Origin: Bacteroidaceae bacterium | GTDB taxonomy: Bacteria; Bacteroidota; Bacteroidia; Bacteroidales; Bacteroidaceae | Length of the DNA stretch: 64,000 nucleotides | NCBI GenBank assembly: GCA_030843315.1 | Contig: JAUUPT010000009.1 | Location: 1-64,000 of the forward strand | Direction: 5' to 3' | Part shown: positions 58,711 to 64,000 of the stretch, one piece after another | How positions within the stretch are numbered: position 1 is the stretch's first letter | How the letters are laid out: every line of letters starts with the position of its first letter | The notes under the pieces: model-generated | What the model saw: the letters and a program-made list of their open reading frames with translations, nothing else | What the model was told of the DNA's origin: nothing | Databases searched by the model: none | Position numbers and translations under genes: made by a program

Positions 58711-60023
58711 TGCTCGTTGTATATTTTAAATCTTACGTCCAATCTGCATTGCCGGTCCTTGTCGGGGGCATTTGTGAAGATTACCTGGTTGAAGGTGGTG
58801 GCGGTTTCATTGTCCGTCAGGCTCATCAGCAGTTTCTGCCGCTTGATGCCCCAGGTGCCGAAGTTGTTGCGGATAAACTGGGTGAGGTCGAAGGAGTAGT
58901 AGGTTTCCTTGCCGTAGAATTGGTCCACGGTGAGGTTACCGGTCTGCACGGTCACTCCGTCGCTGCCGTATACGTAGTCTTCCAGCACATTGTTTTCGTC
59001 CGTGATGTAGAGGCGGATGTCCTGCGGTAGTTGGCTTACTTCATTGTAGCTCTTGGCCAAGGGGTAGAGATAGAGCGTGGCGCTTTCTATGGAGACGATT
59101 TCTCCGGCACTTCCCAATTCGTTCAGGAAGGGAAATTCCAGTTGGTTGTAGTATCCCGTCAGTCCTTGCATATAGGCTTGGTGCTCCATATCGCCGGAGT
59201 GGACGAGGTTTTCTATTCCGCTTTGCAGTCCGTCGAGGTGGGTGCCGGTGGGGTCGTGCCGGATGCCGGTGTAGGCGTATTCGGTGTTCACGCTGAGGGT
59301 CAGCACTTGCTCGGTTCGCTGGTTGGATACTTCCTGGTAGTGCAGGTTGAGGCTCATGGCGGAGTCGTTCACCATGAATCCGGTGATGCACTGCCCGTCG
59401 GTTTCGGGCACAAAGACCAGTCCGGGAAACTGCTTCTTGAATTTCTCCTGGGTACTGAAGTAATCATCCTGCGCCACAAGGTCATCCAGCAGTTGCCGCC
59501 CCCATGCATCGGGCAGGCGTACGGTTACTTCCCTTTTCCGCCCGGGAGAGGGGGTGAAGGTGAAGCTGAAGAGCGGGGTGTCTTCCATCGGCAGCACGGT
59601 GGTGGTGTAGAGGTCTTCGTCGTTGTCCAGCACGATGGGGTGCTTCAGTTGGTATACGGAGATGCGTTGCTGCGTCAGCGTGTCTCCCCAGAAGTGTCCC
59701 GAAGGTATCATCCGCAGCACGAGCGAGTCGAGGGTATAGGTGCAATCCGTGCTGGGGGTGAAGCTGCTGGTGGAATATTCGGCATAGTAGGTGGCTGCCA
59801 CTTCGCCCCACGCGCTGTGCCGGTAGTGCCCCAGTTGGCAGATGCTGTCGTCCCGGGTTTCTATGGAATCCAGGAGGATGGTGCTGATATCTACCGAGCA
59901 GGTATCTACATATACATTATAAAAAGAACTCTCTACGAGACTTTTCCCCAGTGCCGAGTTCTCGTCCTGGCAGGCGCAGAGAAGGGCGGGGATTATAAAC
60001 AAAGAGTATAGTAACTTTTTCAT
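58707..60023 (-). CDS. DUF4270 family lipoprotein
   Basis: 438 aa. Lipobox at LLCAC (Cys18) in the signal peptide, then a beta-rich protein with DUF4270 features: VYVDTCSVDISTILLDSIET, CQLGHYRHSAWGEVAATYYA, ISVYQLKHPI, and near the end SFDLTQFIRNNF. Function unknown; the family is common in Bacteroidetes. First gene of a two-gene unit with the FadL-like barrel gene (4-bp overlap). Divergent from the Kelch gene (60219); together they look like one surface system. Confidence 0.85.
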   Translation of the reverse strand: MKKLLYSLFIIPALLCACQDENSALGKSLVESSFYNVYVDTCSVDISTILLDSIETRDDSICQLGHYRHSAWGEVAATYYAEYSTSSFTPSTDCTYTLDSLVLRMIPSGHFWGDTLTQQRISVYQLKHPIVLDNDEDLYTTTVLPMEDTPLFSFTFTPSPGRKREVTVRLPDAWGRQLLDDLVAQDDYFSTQEKFKKQFPGLVFVPETDGQCITGFMVNDSAMSLNLHYQEVSNQRTEQVLTLSVNTEYAYTGIRHDPTGTHLDGLQSGIENLVHSGDMEHQAYMQGLTGYYNQLEFPFLNELGSAGEIVSIESATLYLYPLAKSYNEVSQLPQDIRLYITDENNVLEDYVYGSDGVTVQTGNLTVDQFYGKETYYSFDLTQFIRNNFGTWGIKRQKLLMSLTDNETATTFNQVIFTNAPDKDRQCRLDVRFKIYNEQ

Positions 60024-60173
60024 CGTCGTTTTTTTTAATTGGGGGCAAAGGAAAATGAAACTTTCATATCTTCCTATTTAAATCGGCTATCGGGCCTGTT
60101 TTATCGGTAAAGGCGTTTAACGGGAATTTCGAGCCGTTCGTCGGTTCTTTTTGTGAGTGTGGTTGGGACGGCT

Positions 60174-60181
60174 TATTTTTG
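60174..60181 (+). promoter_or_regulatory. -7 box of the Kelch gene
   Basis: TATTTTTG fits TAnnTTTG, 38 bp before the ATG at 60219. Confidence 0.55.
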
Positions 60182-60218
60182 CGACCAAAAAGTTAGTAAT
60201 TAAAACATTCTAAGAAAA

Positions 60219-61295
60219 ATGAATCGACTATTATTAGGAATGATGCTGCTGGCAACCTTGTGCCTGACCGGCAGTTGCACGGACGATGATGAATACACGC
60301 AGGGGCAGTGGTGGAAGAAAGCAAGCTACAACGGCGTGTACCGCGCCTATGCTTCGAGCTTTACCATCGGCAACAAGGGCTATCTGTGCTGCGGATTCTA
60401 TGGAGCGAACAAGGATTACCTGAATGACCTTTGGGAGTATGATATGGATAGAAACAGTTGGACACAGTGTTCGGATATGCCTGCTGTGGGCCGCACGGCT
60501 GCTGTCGGCTTTGCAGTGAACGGAAAAGGTTATGTTACTACGGGCTCCGTGAAAGATGGTTCCTCCTCTTACTGCGTGGCGGATACCTGGGAGTACGACC
60601 CCAATACGGATACCTGGACGCGGAAAGACGACTTCAAGGGCGGCGTGCGTGACGGGGCATTGGCCTTCAGCATCGGTGGATATGGCTACGTGGGTACAGG
60701 GCGCAACAATGATGCCACCGGCAGTGAAAGTAATTACAAGATGGACTTCTACCGCTTCAACCCCAGTGCCGCGGAAGGCTCGCAATGGGAATCCGTGACC
60801 GGCTACGGGGGTGAAAAGCGATACTTCGGTACGGCTTTTGTGATAGACGATGTAGCCTACATCTGCTGTGGCAGGAACAATGGTGCTGACTTAGTGGATT
60901 TCTGGAAATTCGACGGAAGCAACTGGACACAGCTACGCGACATTGCTAATACGGATTCCGATAATGATTATGACGATGATTACGCCATTACGCGGTCCGA
61001 AGCCGTGTCTTTCGCCATTGGCGGCAGGGGATTTGTGGCTACCGGTACGCGTGGCAGTTCACTGAGCAGTAACTACTGGATGTACAATCCCGACCAGGAT
61101 TTGTGGTACGGCGACTCCGACGATGACTTTACTCCGATTACCGATGTGCATAATTATCCTTCGGGTGCTTCTTCGCGCAAGGGTGCCGTTTCTTTTTCCA
61201 ACGGTGAGCGCGGTTTTGTATTGACAGGCGTGAGTGGCAGCAGCTATTTCGATGACGTTTACGAGCTTCTGCCCGATGAGGAGGAAGAAGTCTGA
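60219..61295 (+). CDS. Kelch-repeat lipoprotein
   Basis: 358 aa. Lipobox at LTGSC (Cys20) followed by CTDDDEY, then about six Kelch repeats of the form GKGYxxxGxxxx-x-LWEYDxxxxxWTQ (for example NKGYLCCGFYGANKDYLNDL, GKGYVTTGSVKDG, GRGFVATGTRGS, GERGFVLTGVS). These would form a beta-propeller on the outer side of a membrane, a binding or scaffold module. The tail is acidic (DEEEEV). Followed by the DUF4907 gene 35 bp later on the same strand; divergent from the DUF4270-barrel unit. Confidence 0.88.
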   Translation: MNRLLLGMMLLATLCLTGSCTDDDEYTQGQWWKKASYNGVYRAYASSFTIGNKGYLCCGFYGANKDYLNDLWEYDMDRNSWTQCSDMPAVGRTAAVGFAVNGKGYVTTGSVKDGSSSYCVADTWEYDPNTDTWTRKDDFKGGVRDGALAFSIGGYGYVGTGRNNDATGSESNYKMDFYRFNPSAAEGSQWESVTGYGGEKRYFGTAFVIDDVAYICCGRNNGADLVDFWKFDGSNWTQLRDIANTDSDNDYDDDYAITRSEAVSFAIGGRGFVATGTRGSSLSSNYWMYNPDQDLWYGDSDDDFTPITDVHNYPSGASSRKGAVSFSNGERGFVLTGVSGSSYFDDVYELLPDEEEEV

Positions 61296-61330
61296 TTGAT
61301 ATCTATATGCAAGTTGCAATTGAATAACTT

Positions 61331-61690
61331 ATGAAGCTGATGTTTATTATGAAGATAGGTGTGCTGCCCCTCGTGGCAGCATGCCTTTCTTGTTGTTCGG
61401 GACGCGCGGGTGCCGGCAGCAATGAGTTGAAGTGCCGGGTGATGCAAGTAGAAGATGGCTACGGCTATGTCGTGCTTCATGGAGCGGATACGCTGATTTA
61501 TCAGCCCTATATCCCTGCCGTGAGCGGGCACCTGCCGTTTACTACCAAGAAAGAAGCCCTGGCAGCGGGCAAACTTGTATGCCGGAAACTCGCCGAAGGC
61601 CAGTCTCCGGCATTGAGCCGGGAAGAAGTAAAATCATGCCTGACAGACACCGGCACGTGTCGCGACAAAGACCAGTGTCTGTCCCGTTGA
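61331..61690 (+). CDS. DUF4907-like small lipoprotein
   Basis: 119 aa; an ATG seven codons later (MKIGVL) is an alternative start. Lipobox-like LSCCSG, then a compact domain with MQVEDGYGYVVLHGADTLIY and HLPFTTKKEALAAGKLVCRK, matching DUF4907 as I recall it. The last 17 residues (DTGTCRDKDQCLSR) are encoded by the 22-bp array C, so the C-terminus has been built or replaced by the repeat. Probably cotranscribed with the Kelch gene. Confidence 0.72.
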   Translation: MKLMFIMKIGVLPLVAACLSCCSGRAGAGSNELKCRVMQVEDGYGYVVLHGADTLIYQPYIPAVSGHLPFTTKKEALAAGKLVCRKLAEGQSPALSREEVKSCLTDTGTCRDKDQCLSR

Positions 61691-61749
61691 ACACTGGTCT
61701 CTGTCACGACAAAGTCCAGTGTCTGTCACGGTAGACACTGGACTTTGAC
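61640..61749. repeat. 22-bp tandem array of alternating units (array C)
   Basis: Five 22-bp units (61640, 61662, 61684, 61706, 61728). Units 2 and 4 are identical at 20 of 22 positions (core CCAGTGTCTGTC). Units 3 and 5 carry the inverted core CACTGG. Neighbouring units therefore pair as hairpins (61670-61678 with 61691-61699; 61711-61724 with 61733-61746). The array starts inside the DUF4907 coding region and runs across its stop codon into the spacer. Confidence 0.85.
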
Positions 61750-61750
61750 T
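61711..61750. terminator. Hairpin between convergent genes, probable terminator
   Basis: A perfect 14-bp stem (61711-61724 and 61733-61746), an 8-nt loop and TTT at the outer edges on both strands. It consists of the last two units of array C and is placed to stop both the DUF4907 and the lipoprotein transcripts. Confidence 0.6.
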
Positions 61751-61769
61751 TTGCATTTAAAATTACTGC

Positions 61770-62711
61770 TTATTCATCACTCTCCGGTAGCTCGCTCACC
61801 TCGTGGCGTATCGGTGAGCAGCCGTAAGGGAATATCTTTATCAACTTTCCTTTGAAAGTTTTCCTTGTGTTATTGTCCGGGTGGGACAAGGTTAACGTAT
61901 AGCTCAGTTGCAGTTGCTTGTAGTAGATGTCGGCAGAATAGATATTCTGCTTGTGTTTTACCAGATCTACTTGAACGGTTTCTTCTTTTAGGTCGCTGTC
62001 GTACGTTTGCCAACTGCTATATTTCCGTTGTTCTCCTTCATAGACGATCTTTCCGTTTGATATATATTTCGGCATCTCTACATATATGCCTTCTTCGGGG
62101 TTTACCCATTTGAGAGGGGATTCCGTTTCAGATTGGAAACTGTACATTATAGAGGCGCTGTAGAAAGGCCAAAAGGTAGTTTTTACAGTCTCTCCCTCAC
62201 CGCTGGTGTGGTCTTGCATGTTCATTCCCCAAGGTTGGGGATCGGCTTCTTCCATTCCATCTCCTTCTTCTATGGTATAGAAGATGGATTCTACCTGGTA
62301 GAAATTGGCAGACTGCTTCTGATGTATGACGACTTGTTCCTTATAAAGCCCTGATTTCATTGCGAGGTTTATGATAAACCCGCGTTCTGCTCCGTAGAAA
62401 TTATCTTCTACTTCGATGGTAAGCGCATTCTCTTTCTCGCGCTTAATGGTAGCCCATCCGTAGTAAACGGTTCCCAATCCTTCCAACTGAGTAGGGGCAC
62501 CACCAATGGGGGAATATCCGTCGAGGTCGGTCACAGAGGCTATGCGCCAGTCGCTGCGGCTCATATCTATCTGCAAGGTGGTGGCATCGCCTTCGAGGGT
62601 GGTTTCCTGAATGGACGAGAGGCGTTCGTTGTCATCATCGCTGCAAGCAGTCACGGTGCAGAGCAGAAGGGTGAATAGGGGAATGAATCGGAATAATTGA
62701 AGTGCTTTCAT
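61770..62711 (-). CDS. Lipoprotein of unknown function
   Basis: 313 aa. Lipobox at VTACS (Cys23), then SDDDNERL. The N-terminal domain (about 35-135) is beta-rich with a BACON-like arrangement (DWRIASVTDLDGYSPIGG, KENALTIEVEDNFYGAERGF, VVIHQKQS); the C-terminal part ends in strands with many Lys and Tyr. No recognised catalytic motif. It is a single gene convergent with DUF4907, near the Kelch and DUF4270 genes, and may be part of the same surface system. The BACON comparison is tentative. Confidence 0.65.
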   Translation of the reverse strand: MKALQLFRFIPLFTLLLCTVTACSDDDNERLSSIQETTLEGDATTLQIDMSRSDWRIASVTDLDGYSPIGGAPTQLEGLGTVYYGWATIKREKENALTIEVEDNFYGAERGFIINLAMKSGLYKEQVVIHQKQSANFYQVESIFYTIEEGDGMEEADPQPWGMNMQDHTSGEGETVKTTFWPFYSASIMYSFQSETESPLKWVNPEEGIYVEMPKYISNGKIVYEGEQRKYSSWQTYDSDLKEETVQVDLVKHKQNIYSADIYYKQLQLSYTLTLSHPDNNTRKTFKGKLIKIFPYGCSPIRHEVSELPESDE

Positions 62712-62866
62712 CTTGATTATAGTTTAGTTCATGTCAGTTAGCGCGCAATCGTTGCGTGAATGTACGCTGCAAAGATAATTATTCTAAAAGAAAGATGTAT
62801 TCTTTTTTGCCGGATAATATGGGTTTTATTAACTTGCGCACCAATTAATAATTAACCAACAAATCT

Positions 62867-64000
62867 ATGAAATACCAAGTAGCCATTATCGGTGGAGGTC
62901 CTGCGGGATATACTGCTGCCGAAGCTGCCGGAAAGGCAGGACTGAGCGTTGTTTTGTTTGAAAAACAAAACCTGGGTGGAGTGTGCCTGAACGAAGGATG
63001 CATCCCTACGAAAACCCTGTTGTATTCCGCCAAGACGTATGACGGAGCACGCCATGCTTCCAAATATGCGGTGAACGTTCCCGAAGCGTCGTTCGACCTG
63101 CCCAAGATAATAGCCCGCAAACAGAAGGTAGTGCGCAAACTGGTGCTGGGCGTGAAGGGCAAACTGACTGCCCACAACGTCGCCATCGTCAGCGGTGAAG
63201 CCACAGTGATAGACAAGAACCACGTGCAATGCGGCGAAGAAACCTACGAATGCGAGAACCTGCTGCTCTGCACCGGTTCGGAAACCTTCATCCCCGGCAT
63301 TCCGGGAATAGACACGGTGCCCTACTGGACGCATCGCGATGCGCTGGATAATAAAGAACTGCCCGCTTCGCTTGCCGTCATCGGTGGTGGAGTCATCGGC
63401 ATGGAGTTCGCCTCTTTCTTCAACAGCCTGGGTGTGCAGGTGACGGTCATCGAGATGCTGGACGAAATTCTGGGCGGTATGGACCGGGAACTATCCGCCA
63501 TGCTGCGTGCCGAATATGCCAAACGGGGCATCAACTTCATGCTCAGTACGAAAGTGGTTTCAGTGGCTGAGGCTTCTGTGGAAGACGGGCAGCCGCAGAT
63601 ACAGGTGAATTACGAGACTGCCGAAGGCGCAGGCTCCATAGTTGCTGCCAAGCTGCTGATGAGCGTGGGGCGTCGCCCGGTGACGAAAGGCTTCGGCCTG
63701 GAGAACCTGAACCTGGCAAAGACAGAGCGCGGAAACATCTGCGTGAACGAGCAGATGCAGACTTCAGTACCGGGAGTATATGCCTGCGGCGACCTGACGG
63801 GCTTCTCCCTGCTGGCACATACTGCCGTGCGCGAGGCGGAAGTGGCGATGCATACCATCACGGGCAAGAAGGATGCCATGAGCTATCGTGCCATCCCCGG
63901 CGTGGTATATACCAATCCCGAAATAGCCGGTGTGGGCGAAACGGAAGAGTCTTTGCAGAAGAAAGGCGTCGCCTATCGCGCAGTAAAACTCCCAATGGCC
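62867..64000 (+). CDS. lpdA: Dihydrolipoyl dehydrogenase (partial)
   Basis: 378 codons; the gene runs off the right edge, so the dimerisation domain is incomplete. FAD-binding GGGPAGYTAAEA, the redox-active disulfide in GGVCLNEGCIPTKTLLYSA (C-x4-C), the NAD-binding VIGGGVIGMEFASFFNSLG and the second FAD site GVYACGDLTGFSLLAHTAVR are all present. It oxidises dihydrolipoyl groups of 2-oxoacid dehydrogenase or glycine cleavage complexes. The gene starts its own unit; no partner subunits are within the window. Confidence 0.93.
   Translation, partial: MKYQVAIIGGGPAGYTAAEAAGKAGLSVVLFEKQNLGGVCLNEGCIPTKTLLYSAKTYDGARHASKYAVNVPEASFDLPKIIARKQKVVRKLVLGVKGKLTAHNVAIVSGEATVIDKNHVQCGEETYECENLLLCTGSETFIPGIPGIDTVPYWTHRDALDNKELPASLAVIGGGVIGMEFASFFNSLGVQVTVIEMLDEILGGMDRELSAMLRAEYAKRGINFMLSTKVVSVAEASVEDGQPQIQVNYETAEGAGSIVAAKLLMSVGRRPVTKGFGLENLNLAKTERGNICVNEQMQTSVPGVYACGDLTGFSLLAHTAVREAEVAMHTITGKKDAMSYRAIPGVVYTNPEIAGVGETEESLQKKGVAYRAVKLPMA

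Overview
The window looks like a chromosome segment of a Bacteroides species (order Bacteroidales). Many genes are preceded by the Bacteroides -7 promoter box TAnnTTTG, Shine-Dalgarno sequences are weak or absent, and the gene content is typical of the group: a TonB-dependent Oar-like receptor, hybrid histidine kinases, DUF3836, DUF4270, DUF4294 and DUF3857 proteins, an HU-HIG protein, the NadA/NadB route to NAD, and many exported lipoproteins. It is cut in mutS on the left and in a dihydrolipoyl dehydrogenase gene on the right. I saw no rRNA, tRNA, CRISPR array, transposase or prophage.

Layout. 1-7.4 kb: the mutS start, a candidate small RNA, and a tight four-gene minus-strand operon (MORN/YwqK-type, TPR, SUFU-domain and BatD-like membrane proteins). 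7.6-12 kb: two AraC regulators, an acyltransferase, a YczE-like membrane protein and ogt. 12-20.4 kb: a TonB-dependent receptor and two tandem sensor kinases with periplasmic-binding-protein-like sensors. 20.8-23.5 kb: an HU-like protein, a VOC protein, an exported flavodoxin and an exported ABM-domain protein. 23.6-30.4 kb: three DUF3836 paralogues, two of them a recent direct duplication with sigma-54-like promoters, around a two-component system with an internally duplicated kinase. 30.4-39.5 kb: mostly housekeeping genes (leuS, yitT, rdgB, nadA, a SpoU methyltransferase, DUF5131). 39.5-50.4 kb: two AAA/DUF4143-type ATPases with striking dyads in front of them, a helix-hairpin-helix barrel protein, a radical SAM enzyme, a nuclease, a SulP transporter and rubrerythrin. 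50.4-62.7 kb: two DUF3857/transglutaminase-like proteins, nadB, a PH-domain protein, a LytTR regulator, and a surface cluster (FadL-like barrel, DUF4270, Kelch, DUF4907, lipoprotein).

The most unusual signal lies between genes. Four intergenic arrays (21676-21763, 38645-38732, 57401-57488, 61640-61749) all repeat with a period of exactly 22 bp, three to five units each. Two share a CTATAG core; the others have their own unit sequences. They sit in different contexts: upstream of a start codon, between convergent genes, and between divergent promoters. No listed gene explains them. Other regulatory structures read directly from the sequence are 11-bp direct repeats ahead of the 29.7 kb kinase, 21-bp-spaced repeats ahead of the first AraC gene, duplicated TGTCCG/CGGACA palindromes behind sigma-54-like promoters, two candidate small RNAs with their own promoter and terminator, and two copies of a long GC-rich inverted repeat.
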